From Megalobrama amblycephala (Eukaryota > Chordata > Actinopteri > Cypriniformes > Xenocyprididae): 64,000 nucleotides of DNA. A model generated the notes under the pieces. The model saw nothing but the letters and a program-made list of their open reading frames with translations. It was not told the DNA's origin and ran no database searches. The stretch spans positions 5,765,013 to 5,829,012 of the forward strand of contig NC_063049.1 in NCBI RefSeq assembly GCF_018812025.1, written 5' to 3'. A program made the position numbers and the translations under genes. Shown one piece after another: positions 43,957-56,841 of this stretch; position 1 is the first letter of the stretch, and each line of letters starts with the position of its first letter.

Positions 43957-46160
43957 TGGTGTAACAGGTATACAAAGCATACTGCTAAATATTGTTATAA
44001 TTCACACAAAATTGTTCTTTTATACATTTTATATGGTTAGCTGATCTAAATGAGTGCTTCCCCTTTAGGTGTTGCATGGTGACAGTATGACCTAATTTCC
44101 CATCCTGTCCCCTCCTCTTCCCTTTTGAAATGTGATTCAATGGGGGAGGTAGGTTTCTTTTGTCATCCTGCTAATCCTTACTTTAATTATTGCTTTTATA
44201 TCTGTGTATAGTGTTATTTTATCTATCCGTGAGATTGTTTTCGTTATTTTGCATTCTTTGAAGTATATTTCTGTCTTTTATGTGAAACGAGCACATGGTG
44301 ATGGAGGTGCATCATGTTTGTTTTGAGTGTTATAAGGGCCACTTACTCTGAGGCTGTTTATTTGTCTCTATGTTACCCAGATTCGAGTAAAAAGATCCAG
44401 TGAATCTGCTGCCCCATGTCTGTCTCCACAATCTCACACAAAGTAACACAACGCAGACCAAGTTTTAATACCTGGTGTCACTGGCCATGCATCATGCTGG
44501 GCATAACCGAGCCGCACAGGTTACATTGGCATCTAAAGCAGGACATCAGCATCTAAAGGCCTGTAGCCTATAAACCAAATCCTAATCCTAAAAAAAAATT
44601 CTCAATATAATACACCTAACAGCCAGACAAAAAAGTCACAGTAATTTAGATGTCGTTGTGGCCTTTATTCATATAAAACAATAGTGAAAAGCAATGAGAC
44701 GGGATCGAGACCATAGGTTGTGTTTACACTTGGCATTAACATGCGACCTGTATCTGGATGTTGTCCACATTGAAAAGACAAGTGTAAACACGTTTGTGAT
44801 CGGAATGTTATCCGATCAATATGCCAACATGACCATGTGACAGGACAATTTATTTTTATTTATTTTTTTCATATAAAATAATAGCATTTCTTTAGAAATT
44901 TAAATTATAATAATTTTGTAGTTTGACAATGAACACTGCAAAACAGCTAAACAGCACTGGTCAAAATAATACAGGCACACAGATAAAAAAAAATATTCAA
45001 AAAAAGAAATGAACAAAAACACTCCCCTCCCTCCACTCACAGCTCTCACAGAACACAAGACAAATAGATAAGCCAGTACAAATGCTGAAACATTTCTTGA
45101 AATAATATTTTATAAATGTTCTGCTTTTTCCTCTCAGTTTTTATTCGCTTCCATGGCTTCTGAACAGATATTCATAAAAGTGATTTATCCCAATTGTATT
45201 ATTAACTGTATAGAAATCTTCAGTGACATATTTCTGATTTCTGAATTTTCTCTATATATTGTTGATGGTGACTAGTAAATACATTACGTTTCATCATGCT
45301 AGCATGTGTATAAAGTATTTAAACAATGTTTGTTACTACTAACGCTGGGTTAAGTTGTGCCTCACGCTCCCCTACTAAAGGCGTGCAGTCTTTACTAATG
45401 AGCCAATGACTTGAGTCAGGTGTGTGCAGATGTGCAGTATACTGGACTGATTTGAAAAACATTACTGGTGTGCATCTAGAGACAAAACAATGGCACTGGC
45501 TTATTTTAGGATATGTTAGTGCAAGTTACTTTCAGTTAAAACAGCTCGAACATGTGACTGAACTGCTTGTTTTCAAAAATATGATTTTATATATTACTAG
45601 GTTACATCAAGGGTCAAATAAAATAGAAATGGCACATTAAAGTTAAAAGTTACAGTTGCACGATAAAACCTTTTTTTGTGTGTGTGTTTACGTTCATTGT
45701 ACAGGTCTGATATAAAGAATGTTTTTGCTCAGGTGGCCAAAATCTGTGCTCAACAGAGTTTTGCTCAGCGAGAAAAAAAAAATTAGAGGGAACATTGGCT
45801 CTCAGTGGTCAAAAGTATAAAAATTCCTTCCACAAATTTGGATTTTTTACATTATCTTCTAATAGCTTTTATATACATTTAATGCATTGACTTCTGCTGT
45901 TTTATGTTGTAGAAAAATTACTTTACATACACCAGTGTCTACAAACCCAGCACCACAAACCAATAATACTGATAAAGCACATAAATACATGATCAGATGT
46001 AGTTGGTGCTTTTCAACATGAACACCATGTGTATAATTAATAATATATGACCAGTTGAGGCAATTATATTTACAGTATCACTTATCTGGAAATACTATAA
46101 CTATACTGATTAATTAAATTCATTTTGATCAGGGCTACAACAGCAGCAGAGTTTACTTAC
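43957..46160. other. Unassigned region between two V-set exons
   Basis: AT-rich. I searched the minus strand for a signal peptide exon or further membrane exons and found none with good borders. Confidence 0.4.
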
Positions 46161-46198
46161 CCGACTTTGGTTTGGTTGATTGCACACCATCCTGTTTC
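46161..46198 (-). CDS. Candidate 38-nt exon (NRMVCNQPNQSR)
   Basis: Acceptor tagtttacag and donor gtaagt bracket 38 nt. It would enter at phase 1 and leave at phase 0, like the 29-nt exon at 26268. It cannot sit between the two V-set exons without breaking frame, so it may be a tail exon of an alternative form, or not an exon. Confidence 0.3.
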
Positions 46199-46474
46199 CT
46201 GTAAACTATAAATATATACAAATGTATTCTGATTTTGTATTATTTCCTGTTTGGAAATAATTGCAAATATTGAAACTTTTAATATAAGGTAATCAGTTGT
46301 GAATAATTTGACAACACTGTAATGTATTAATTATCTTGAGTTGTCCTAAATTAATAATACTGGTTGTAATGCAACATTAAAATTTGGATTGATTAACTAT
46401 TAAGATTGGTTGGATTAAATTGCAGTTAAATGTATAAAAATGAGTCAAGTTTGATTTTAGTTTTGTTTACTCAC

Positions 46475-46810
46475 CCAAATGTGTTGTGTTTGAAAACACA
46501 CAAGTCCTCTTGCTATAAACTCTACATGTGTATTGTCCCTCATCTTCAGCTCTCAGATTGTCCAGACGGAGGGAGAAGTTTCCATGTTTAATGGGATCAG
46601 TGAAGAAATGAGCTCTACCTTTAAAATATTTGTCCTGTTTCTCTGCTCGACTCTTACCATCTTGATACAGATGAACCAGAGTGTTTGAGATTCTTCTTGT
46701 TCTTCTCCATTCCACCTTCAGACCTTTAGTTAGTAATTTTTGATGAACATGACAGGGCAAAACCACTGAATCTTCCAAATTATCTTCACAAGAATTTTGC
46801 ACAATCAAAC
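46475..46810 (-). CDS. Ig V-set exon with canonical cysteines (second V domain)
   Basis: 336 nt, acceptor ccttttcag, donor ggtgagt, phase 1 on both sides. The V-set hallmarks are complete: EDSVVLPCHVHQ with the B-strand Cys, LKVEWRRTRR with the C-strand Trp, YQDGKSRAEKQDKYFKGR, and LRAEDEGQYTCRVYS with the F-strand Cys. It is similar to the exon at 40800-41144 over its whole length and lies 5.3 kb upstream in the same orientation. Phase allows a direct join to that exon, giving a two-V-domain receptor, but the two could also belong to neighbouring duplicated genes. Likely a ligand-binding extracellular domain. Confidence 0.85.
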
Positions 46811-47834
46811 CTGAAAAGGAAAAGTAATTTAATTCCCAGTGTGAAATATGTAAAATGACCCCACTGTAATCTTGTTTTGGCTGATTCAATCACATGTTCA
46901 GCACTAAATACAGGTGCAAATGGTGCCAGTGATCAGATTATTAGGACATTACTGGATTAAACACATGACCATAAACATTTGTAAACACTTATGAGGCGTT
47001 TACACTGACAGTGATATATTCTAAATTACTGGAGGTTCCAGAGTTTATGTGCTTTTAGTTTTTTGTAGTTATTCTTACTCTGCTGTGGTACAGAATTGCA
47101 TCACATGTCAGATCTCTATCTACTGCACTCTTGTGTTCAACACATTTTGCCTCTACTAATTTGAGCTCCAAAGAAATGAATCATAACCCATACATAAAAA
47201 CTACCCAGTTCAAAAGAGGCCATTAAGCTTACATTACTAATTCAGCAGACACTAGTAATGGTGACTTGGATTGTTTCTATGCAGATATTGGACAAAGGAG
47301 TGTGATCAAGTATGTCTGATTCAAGGACATTTATAAATGATCTATTTGTACTTGGAGAAAGCTATCCGTTTCCATTCAAGTAAATTTTGTTTGCCCGGCT
47401 GCACAAAGGTCACGATTAGAAATCAGCACTCTTTTCTCATACAGGAGCTCATTTACGCTGTAAATGTGATGTAACTAATAAGTCACATGAAAATTACACT
47501 GATTGATGCCACCAAAACCACAAGAACACACAAAAACATTCAAAGTAAATAACTGAGCCATCTAAATATTTTTTTATTTTTTATTTTTTATAATACTTAT
47601 GAGCAATCAGCCTACAGGTTCAAGATTTTGCTATATTTTTCTGAGTTTAGCTACTAGTAACTCAATGCTTTATGGATACCTTTGTTCCAAATTTAATAAT
47701 TTAATTCAGCGATACTTTCAGCGCTGCTACTGGCTATTATCTTATTTAATATCACTGTATTCCATATGAATAACTACTTTAAATTATTTTCCACTGAATT
47801 ACAGCAATTAAAAATATCTTCATTTTATTTGTAC
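46811..47834. other. Unassigned, intron-like
   Basis: No exon with good borders found. Confidence 0.4.
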
Positions 47835-47936
47835 CTTTAGTAGTTGATTTGCAGTAGATCAGACAACAAAGCAGAAGTGCAGATCCAGATGCAGAGATAC
47901 AGAGAATCAGCACCATTGTCTGTGAAACAGATAAAC
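47835..47936 (-). CDS. Transmembrane exon upstream of the second V-set exon
   Basis: 102 nt, acceptor gttttacag, donor gtac (weak), phase 1 on both sides. Encodes MVLILCISASGSALLLCCLI followed by YCKSTTK, a membrane span with a basic end. It could be the span of an upstream receptor, or an internal span before the V-set exon. Confidence 0.65.
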
Positions 47937-48030
47937 CTGTAAAACACAGAGTTATTGGACAATGCTATTATTGTGCAATTCTTTGTATATATAGCGTTCA
48001 AATTTGTCCCCAAAATATTATCAAGTAGGT

Positions 48031-48055
48031 TCTCTCTCTCTCACACACACACACA

Positions 48056-48113
<58 letters not shown>

Positions 48114-48120
48114 CACACAT
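48031..48120. repeat. (CT)n(CA)n microsatellite
   Basis: Short CT run followed by a long CA run with one interruption. Confidence 0.95.
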
Positions 48121-49888
48121 CCATGTTAATACTACTTTGTGGGTTAGGGGTTAAATGACCCCACTAAGATAGTAAGATGAGAAATGTACAACATTGTGGG
48201 GTCCTTTAGTCGGACCCCACAAAGACATAAGAATGTTTGACAAAATCTTAAAAGTCACTAATCACTACTATAATATTATTACACCCCTGTCTGAAGATTT
48301 GAGCTGACAGATTTCATGGAAAATTGCGTAGTAGGCTATATAATGGACACAGACTCCGATTTTTTAGTTTCAGACTTTGATTCCATCCAGTCGGAGGATT
48401 TAAAATCACGTTTGATATTTTGAGCTGATATTAGAACACATGTATGATATGCATTGATAATAATACATGGTACGGTCATATGCTGCCCAGACAATGGAAA
48501 TCAAGGGTGCGAAGTCACAAAGATCGAGAAAAAAAATGGAGACAACTGTACAAGATCGGGTAAAAAGGAAAAACCATCATCCAGCTCACGGATCACAAGT
48601 TTGCCGCATGATGAGTGATCATGTTAAAAAGCTAGACAGAGCCACGAGCTCGCGCATGGCATGCATGAATTAAGTGTATGAGAAAACGCAGAATCTGCCG
48701 TTTGTTTAGTAATTGTTTCATGCCATTTACGGCCCCCTTCCGCCTCCCGGTCGCAACTGATCTCAAAAATAAAACATAATCCGGCCGCTAAATTATTATT
48801 ATTAATATTATTATTATCTAGTTGTATCATACCATATTCCATATGAAAAGAAAAAGTCGCAGTTCTAAGGGGCCATTCACATATCGCGTCACATAAGTGG
48901 CCGCGCCGCTTTCTTCTTCTTTCCAAAGCGCTTTCGCTCCGTGGCGTCTGTCGTTGCTATGGAACCACGTACCATGAACCACGCTTTCCATGATGAAATT
49001 GATTTCTAGTCCTTGCATTAGCTCTAATACTAGATATATTTATAGAGATGAGAAATAAAAACCCGCCCTGTACAGCTATGATCAGCTGTTTGGCTGAGCC
49101 TTTGATGTTGTTATGAAAGGCCGAAGCTCATCGGTTGGTCCTTGTCGCATGACCTGCGGTGCGCTTGCGGCATTCTGAAAAGTTGAGAAGTTTTCATCTT
49201 GCACACCTGGATAAACAAGTGTGCATGTGCACTGCTCGTTGCTTCTATTTTGAGCGCGCTTGCCTAAATTACAGTAAAACATACGCGCAAGTCGCGAGCG
49301 TCAATTTTAAACCACCAAAACGAGTCCGATGCTACCAATAAACGTTACCGATGTTCAAACGGCATCTTGGACAATTGGCTCAGCTGTGTGAGCATAAGTG
49401 CTGCCAGGTGTCTGGCAAGAAATAGAATAGTGTACAAATGTATTCAGGGATTGCATTTGTTCAGTACAGTGTTATTCAGTACAAAGTTACTCTATAACAA
49501 TGATAAAGACATTGCTGTTTAGATTTTTTATTTTTATTTCTTTTGTTAGGTATGGCAAAAATATTTTAGTAATGAAATTCGAAGTAAATGAGAAAAAAAT
49601 GCAAAGGAAAGTACATTTTCAGAACATTTGCGCAGGTGCTTGAAAATCCATGTAGTGTGTAGTGTAGTGTAGCCTATTCCAGCCTTTTAAAAATACAGTC
49701 ACTGGAACCTAACGTAATTTTAACATATATATATATATATATATAGCTACAGCTGTAAATATCCAAAAACCACTAGGCCAGTGTTATATATTTTGTTCAC
49801 TTACAGTACTTACAATATCCCAAATGTTTCCAACTATTTGTAAATTGTGAGAAAATTGCAGTTTTAACCAAGGCTCCGGGATGTGTGT
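48121..49888. other. Unassigned region
   Basis: No gene supported. 48880-49010 has CpG-rich, transposon-like sequence (gccattcacatatcgcgtca). A short AT run lies at 49722-49744. Confidence 0.4.
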
Positions 49889-50440
49889 AGCCTGACGTGG
49901 TCATACTCAATTCTAGTCAGAATATGAGTCTGATACTGCTCCATTGGGCTTTGATTATGGGGGCGTATTTCAACCGATCCAGGAAAGACCTCAATTGGAT
50001 AGACCTACAACCAATCAGAGCTACAGAGTAAGTGACGTATGTTGAGTGACGCATAGTTGTCAACAGAACTCTTCTTAGCGACCATCGGGGCCAGCTGATA
50101 AATCAAACTTTTGCCGAATCCCGTAGGAAGGACGACAAAGACATCTTTCCCATCGACAAATGCCTTGATCGCGGTCCTCTGTTCCTCTTTTAAAATTAAT
50201 GCGCTGTCGATATCTTCTATAACGGACGCGATGGCGGAATCTACACATCTCAGTTCTTCAACAGCCATCATTGTTGTAAACTAATTGACCTTTCGCAAAG
50301 ACTCGTCCCCCTTAGTTACTGTTGCTTTGTCCGACAAGCCGTGGCGCTGTCACGCCACACAGAGTGGAAAATACATCGCGGAGCAAAGAGGAAACTGACA
50401 ACACATCGACAGACGAGACAGAGCAGGTTACTTATGATAT
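49889..50440. mobile_element. Transposon remnant carrying a RecQ-like helicase N-terminus
   Basis: The left end tagcctgacgtggtcatact resembles the left end of the element at 23542 (tagcctgactacgtcagact). The right end is not defined. The enclosed minus-strand frame is described separately. Confidence 0.5.
50005..50271 (-). pseudogene. Truncated RecQ-like helicase N-terminus with Walker A motif
   Basis: From an ATG at 50271 the frame reads EELRCVDSAIASVIEDIDSA, then LKEEQRTAIKAFVDGKDVFV (Q-motif-like region of RecQ helicases), then VLPTGFGKSLIYQLAPMVAK, a Walker A loop that binds ATP. After about residue 64 the match to helicases stops and the frame runs 24 unrelated residues to a stop. A full helicase would need six further motifs. 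Fish genomes hold many transposon-borne RecQ-like genes, and the flanking inverted end suggests that origin. The protein fragment alone should have no activity. A host gene fragment is a less likely alternative. Confidence 0.65.
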
Positions 50441-51530
50441 TAAACAAAGTCCCAGCTTTCAAACTGTGTAGTTATTAAAAAAATTCAAACAATAAAAACC
50501 GTTTTGTGGCTCTTTAATGGGTTGTGACCATGATCGTGACAGATTGCTGTAGCGCCTCAGCTCAAGAGGCTCGTGAACCGATCATCTCTTCCTACTAGTC
50601 CATTTATAGCATCAAATAAACATGAATGAACATGATAATGAATGTTGTTTCAAACGCGGAAAGACGTCAATATGCACAATTTTTCAAGTTTAACTCCACC
50701 GATGTTATCAACCACCGACAAGATCGCTTGTCAATCAAACTCCCCAAGCGCTCTTTGATGACGTGAGTGGTTACGTAACCGCAGATAGCCTGTCCATCAT
50801 CGATTAAAGCCCGCCCTGGCAATTTGATTGGCTCGGCCTTCTGGGAGCCGAGCATAATTACCATAGACAGTAAAAGAAATGGACACAGCGACCCCATTGG
50901 AACTCAATTGAGAGAAGTGAAGCCCATTTTTAGCGATTTTTAGCACTTCCGTTTCTGACGCGCAGACTCAAACTAAGCTTGATGACGTCCGCAACCTGTC
51001 TGACAGATGTAAATCTTCTAGTAGCTGTGCGTGCAAACTGCCATCGTTAATCTTGCAGAGACGGCGAGCTTGAGCGGGGAGTTCTTTGGCGTGAGTAAGC
51101 AGGAGTAAGTATTCTGATTAATTATTTTGTATAGTATTTTAAAATGTAACGCCAGTACGCCATCTCTCTTGACATCTCCCCGATTGCCTGCGAGCTTCTC
51201 CTCCTGTCTGTACGGTAATTTCTCTACTGTGCGACAGAGAGTCGAGTGGTTATGACGCAATCGTTAGCCTATTTTTACAAAAACTGTATCTACGGGGCCA
51301 TAATGTAACATAGAAGGTAATGGAGCCCTTTATACATTGTCGTGTATCTTTAGAAATAAATAATGGACAAATGGAGTCTTTAAACGCCTCAGATGTAAAG
51401 TTATTCACTGTCAAAGTGACGCCAAAATGAATGGGAGTCAATGGGGATGCTAACACAAGTGAAGTTCTGCTACAAGATGGCGGCACCCGGCCGACTTCAA
51501 CTTCCGGTCGACTTCCTTGGGCACTGATGT
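50441..51530. other. Unassigned region with MITE-like ends
   Basis: 50863-50960 (accatagacagtaaaagaaa, cccattggaactcaattgag) resembles the end of a fish MITE. A related inverted end (ttttttacagtctatggta) is at 58708-58726. No gene. Confidence 0.45.
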
Positions 51531-52366
51531 TAGGTGTGTTCGAGCTCATGCAGCGCCGCAAAGGCCGATCGGCGGCTGACTTGAAGCAGTGCATGCCGGT
51601 AAGAAATTTTGTCCGACTTGAGACAGCGCCGACACCATGTGACTGTGACGTATGGCTTCAAAGTACCACGAGAGCGATTCGAGATCAGCCGCCTGAGGCA
51701 GCCAGCGCAGTTTCTCAAGAGGAGCTGCACGAGCTGTGATGACGACACAGCTGTTTCACGATTGGCCGGATTCACCGCATGACAACGATCACGTGTGTTT
51801 CGTGTTTATTTTCACGCCTTCAGTTCCACGAATGCTTACAAATCTGTACTTTTATAACAGTTAAAGCTCTTTTCATGAAGTCACGATGTTATTGTGTCAT
51901 GTTTATCAAAATAAAACTGATAAGAAACGTAGACCCCACAACATTGGTATTTAAATAATATATGCTTATATTGAACTTTATTCTTGTAAAAACAGATGCT
52001 GTAAGTGTAAGCCTCTTCAGTTCCACTCATGCTCATACACGCACTTTCAAAACAGTAGCCTACAATTCATATTTCATGTCGTTTTCATCTTTTTTTTTTT
52101 TTTTACATTATTATTATTTGATTCATTTGTTTATAAAGGTTTTGTGTATAGGTTTATTTTGGACTTTCATACAAACTTTTACAGTATTAAGCATAAGTTT
52201 ACAGCAAACGCCACACGATCAGCCATGACTGACGTAAATGCAGCAAACTACGTGAACCACAGCGTGTCCGACTTCACGTCTCCGTTTTCAGCTCCTCCCC
52301 GCCTGCACACGGCTACTCTCGCCGATCGGTTGCATCCAGCCGCAGCCGATGTCGAACACACCTAAT
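51531..52366. mobile_element. MITE-like element with 25-bp inverted ends
   Basis: The left end ttaggtgtgttcgagctcat and the right end gatgtcgaacacacctaa mirror each other, with a shared inner word cgatcgg (inverted). The interior is GC-richer at both ends and AT-rich in the middle. No coding frame with a known domain. Confidence 0.65.
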
Positions 52367-54117
52367 TACTCCACAATGGATCGAGTCCAGACCAAACTTC
52401 CCGTCCAAAAAATGTTGTGGGCGGGGTTCGGGCTGGCACCCAGGCTAGGATGTGTGAGGAGTCGCCTGTCAATGGCGTCATACCCGCGTTACCCTCGGTT
52501 TCTGCTTTTATTTTGTAGAAACCATGGAAACACCAAAGACACTTTAATATATTACATGTTTTAATAGACAAGAGCAACTATTTTGATATATTTATATTTT
52601 ATTGTAATACAGCATTTTCTCCATCATACAATATGTTTTCAAATTAATTGCATGCCATTTATCAACACAAGCCATCCAGTATTTATTAATATGATATTGT
52701 AAAATTGATCTCTCTACTGCAGCATGTAACAGTGTCTCACAGCAGCCGCCGAGCGAACGCACAGAGTAGCTAATTACGTTATAACATCATTTTCAACACA
52801 CTCAAATGTATCTAATATGATAAACAGAGCTGTGTTACCTCATACTCATGACCGGAGAAGCGGAAGCGGCACCGGCGACTGTGACATAATAAAAGTCCTG
52901 CTGTTCGTGAGGCGTGTGTTACTGGTGTGAGGCATGTGTAGCCTACTGTGCTCGTGGCATGAACTTAAGAATTGCTCATGCAAATGCGTCGGCGCACGCT
53001 GCAAATTACTTTATTATATATTAAATAAAGCGCAAAAGAAACTACGGGTATGCTGTCATTATTCTGAGGTAAATTAAGTCATAGAATTGCCAAACATGCG
53101 ATTAAAGCTGCCTCAAAACTGTGCATGCATGTATGTGTGGCAAGTGACATCTAGGGAGTAAAGTTACGAATTGAGGGGTGTGGCTAGCTATGTATAAAGA
53201 TTGGTGGTAGGAACGAGAACGGTAGGCGCATTTGTTTCTGGCCGGTCGAAATAGATCGACACTTCTACTGTTTATTTGCGGGAGTTTAAAGAATATTCAC
53301 CAACAAGAAGCAACACTCAATAGAACGTTCCATTGAAACAATGGCGCCCAGCAGCGGCCCTGCGTTTCCGACATTTTGGGGTGAAAGCGAGTCGGCAGTC
53401 CACTAGTTTCTATGGCAATATCAGCTGCTTTGTTTGAACGTTAAAATATTAAAGCTAAAAACAAACCTGAATGATGACAACACAGAATAAAATACTATCA
53501 CTAATGATCATCAAATCCTTTTTAACAGTTTATTTTACACACTTTGTGTTTAAGTCTTCCACTTTTTTCACAAAACCTTTGCTCTCTAGAAACCCAGTCA
53601 GTTTGGGTTAAAATTCTTTAAAAGGCTTATAAACAATGAATTATTACCAACATATGAAATTAAATAAAGGACATGCATCAGAAAAATTGGGAATGTTGGA
53701 CAATTAATATATGAATATAACAGCTTGATTTTGCAGTGTTGTCTAATGTCCGTTAAAGCAAAAGTGTCCAAAAGTGTGAATTATGTGATAACGGACACAG
53801 CAATGCATCATGTATTATAAGATCATTATGTTTGTCCATTAAAATGTACAATATATATTTCAATTCAGACCTAGATATTATTACTATTACTCCACTAGGT
53901 CTGAAATATATTGTTCGCTGCAAATGTGATGATCTTAAATTTATTAATTATTAATTTACTATTAATAAATGTGTAAAGTTGCATAAAATGGAAATACTCA
54001 ATAAAGTAGGCTAACTGCGTTACTTCAGATAGATGAATGGTTGGATTCCACCACTGGTAAAATAAAACATATATAAGACAATAACATTTACTGTAGGATC
54101 ATACAATTTACTGCCCA
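52367..54117. other. Unassigned region
   Basis: No gene recognised. Sequence at 53330-53410 (caatggcgcccagcagcggc) is CpG-rich and resembles a MITE end. Confidence 0.4.
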
Positions 54118-54392
54118 GATAGCACACGTACGTCTGCAAGATGTCTGTTAAAGATCACTTCATCTGGAAATCATCTGCTGTTTACAATCATCTGATAGAT
54201 ATCTTTAAGATGTCAGTTTTACATACATTCTAAATCACAAATATCTTAAAGACATCTTCTAAACGTCTATTTGACATCTGACAGGAAAGGTCCTATAGAC
54301 GTATTGCAGATGAGCAAACACTCTAAAAAATATGTCTTCCAGACATAAACACACACATCAAATAGACATCTCCGAGATGTACGTGTGCTATC
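54118..54392. mobile_element. Palindromic MITE (275 bp)
   Basis: gatagcacacgtacgtctgc at the left mirrors gagatgtacgtgtgctatc at the right. The interior has repeated agacatct words in both orientations. Confidence 0.85.
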
Positions 54393-55181
54393 AGTGACTT
54401 AATTTAAAAAACTGTTCTATTGTGCTTCTGATTTGGCAGTGAAATTCGCAGATTTTGGGTGCGTAAGATGTGAAGGATTCTATGGTCCAGTTAGTATTTT
54501 CACCCCATAATGGCGGCCGCGCTACCGGAGTGCCATCTAGTGGCCGTTACCCAAAAAATATCAAGTGTCGCCTCTTGGGTTCTAAGTTCTTTGAGGAGGT
54601 TCCCAAATGTGGATTTTCTTGGATCTCGGAGATAGGTATGAGTTTATTTGAATTATTTAAAGTGTTTTAATATGTGGTGTTTGTTTTTAGGAAGGAAAAT
54701 AAAGGTGTTTTAATGCATGTTTTTCAGCTCTATGGAGCCCATTGGTTCATTTTGGATCTTTGACATAGGTATGAGGTTGTTTGAAGCACTAAAACATTTT
54801 AATAGGTTATGTTTGTCTTGATGTCTATGTCTTTAATAATAAAGGTATTTTAATGTGTGTGTTTCAGCTCTACGGAGCCCATTTGTTGCTCTTGTTGTAT
54901 TTGAGTTTCAGTTTATTTTTTTGGATTGAATGTTTTGGTTTGGGTATATTGTCTAGTCTGCCCAGTATTTAAAGTGGTAATTGGGCTGAAAGATGTGGTT
55001 ATGGCCCTTTGGGCTAGTTTCCATTTTGTTTTCTTTTCTTTGTAATTTGTTTGTTTTTCCCATTTATATATACTTTACAAGGACACTATGTTTAGTGTTT
55101 AAGCAGAGTTTAGCTATTTTTGTATGTACTTTTGATGAATTGTGTGAATCACGAGGTTTCTTTTTATGAATTTATTTATTG

Positions 55182-55218
<37 letters not shown>

Positions 55219-56841
55219 TTTATTCTTGTGTGGTTTGATGCTCAACTCTGGCTTGGTTACCTCATATATAGGGTGTCCCGTATAATAACTTTGTAAAGCC
55301 ATCAATAAATCTTGATGATTTATTTAAACGAACCTGAGTTTTGTTGATGTTTATATAAAGGTGGACCTTGTTACATATGTATTTGTTGACATGGTTTTAA
55401 AGCTATTGTTATCCAATTTGTGGGCCTTAAAACATCTTAAAATGCACATATGTCCACCAGGGAAATCTAGCAAATCCTAGCAAACTACATTTTGTTACCT
55501 CTGTAATTATGAAACCATGCGTATGCCCATATTTCTATTCTATCTAACGAAATCAATAGTAATTGTGTATTTCTCCATATGTGCATACTTTTGGGCTAAA
55601 AGTTTGTATTTGATCAAAAATAGATGGGAGCAAACGTGATTAAATGTTGAGGTTTGTGTGTCATTATTCAATTAAAAAAATCAATAACTACCGATTGATT
55701 TTACATTCCTATCAGAAATTAAATATTAGTTTAATTAGTTTCATTGTATATTGTGGTGCAAGTACCGAAGCTATCTAATCTAATAATTTAAATCTCAAGT
55801 TTAAATCAGAAGATTTATTGTACAAATGTTTCTGTAATAACTGCCACTGTTGTTTGATTTATTTTCAAGGGGGGGAGAAAAAAAAAACTCTCCCCAACCC
55901 CCCAAAAAATCAGATAAACCCACAATATGATCTTAACATGTTAATTTTTTGCACATAGTATATTTTATTAGTATGATATTTAGTAAGTTTGGTCAACTAA
56001 AATCACATTAGTACATTAAGCCACATTAAGCGTTTTTCACGTTAAGCGTTTTAGAATGTCCCCTTAAGACTGCTATTAACTAAAACGTCTCCACAGACTA
56101 CACATTGCGGTTTCGGACTTTCTGCATCACCAATCCATGTGAACATGAAACCAATGTAACTGTCACTTGCGTTTCTTACTTGACATTTTCTCACTCTCTA
56201 ATGTAGGCCTATTTTTCTTGTGCATCTCTGTTATGTTTCTCTGTTTCCGCCTCTTCACCCCGTTCATTATCCTCTGAGTCCATTCAATCAGGGCTGCGTT
56301 CAGCCCCGGCAAAATGTTGCAAAACGTTTTTTAAACGGAAACGGTGGTGCGTTGAACACCCTGTTCTGATGACGCAAGAGATGCAATATGGCAACTGAGA
56401 AGGCCATTATTTGTTTCTTTTTGAAGAATTTTCGTAGCCTGATTAAATCTGTATAAACACGTGTTTAATACTACAAAATACGCTTGGTGTTACAGTCACT
56501 GCCCTTGACGTCCAGAATTAAAGAGAACATCCCAACCGAGTGAAGGGATTTGTGGAAACTTCTAATTATTGTGATACAACACTTGCTTTGCATTTCAGCA
56601 TGAAAAGACAAACATTTCAGGTGAAGGATATTCCACTTCTTACCTCCGAGACTGTGTTGATCTATATTATTTTTATTGTGAGTATTAGGCTTATCATTAT
56701 TGCTGATCACTGTTGTGCTATGATATTGTAATATTTACCATTATATAATCAGAGGAGTAGGCTATAGAAAAGTTTATTAAAGTGTTACTTCACAATACAA
56801 TAGCAAAATAAGTAAAGTATTTTTATGTTTCATTAATATCG
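54393..56841. other. Unassigned AT-rich region
   Basis: No gene recognised. Words tttcagctctatggagccca (54724) and its near copy at 54865 form a direct repeat about 140 bp apart, together with the surrounding taaaggtgttttaatg. Confidence 0.4.
55187..55218. repeat. (ATT)n microsatellite
   Basis: Uninterrupted trinucleotide run. Confidence 0.9.

Noticed and set aside
46161..46198. 38-nt exon placed between the two V-set exons
   Set aside because: It would shift the frame of the following V-set exon. It is kept only as a low-confidence alternative tail exon.
51431..51739. Frame of 102 residues near a CpG-rich stretch
   Set aside because: It overlaps the inverted end of a MITE and has no domain or splice support.
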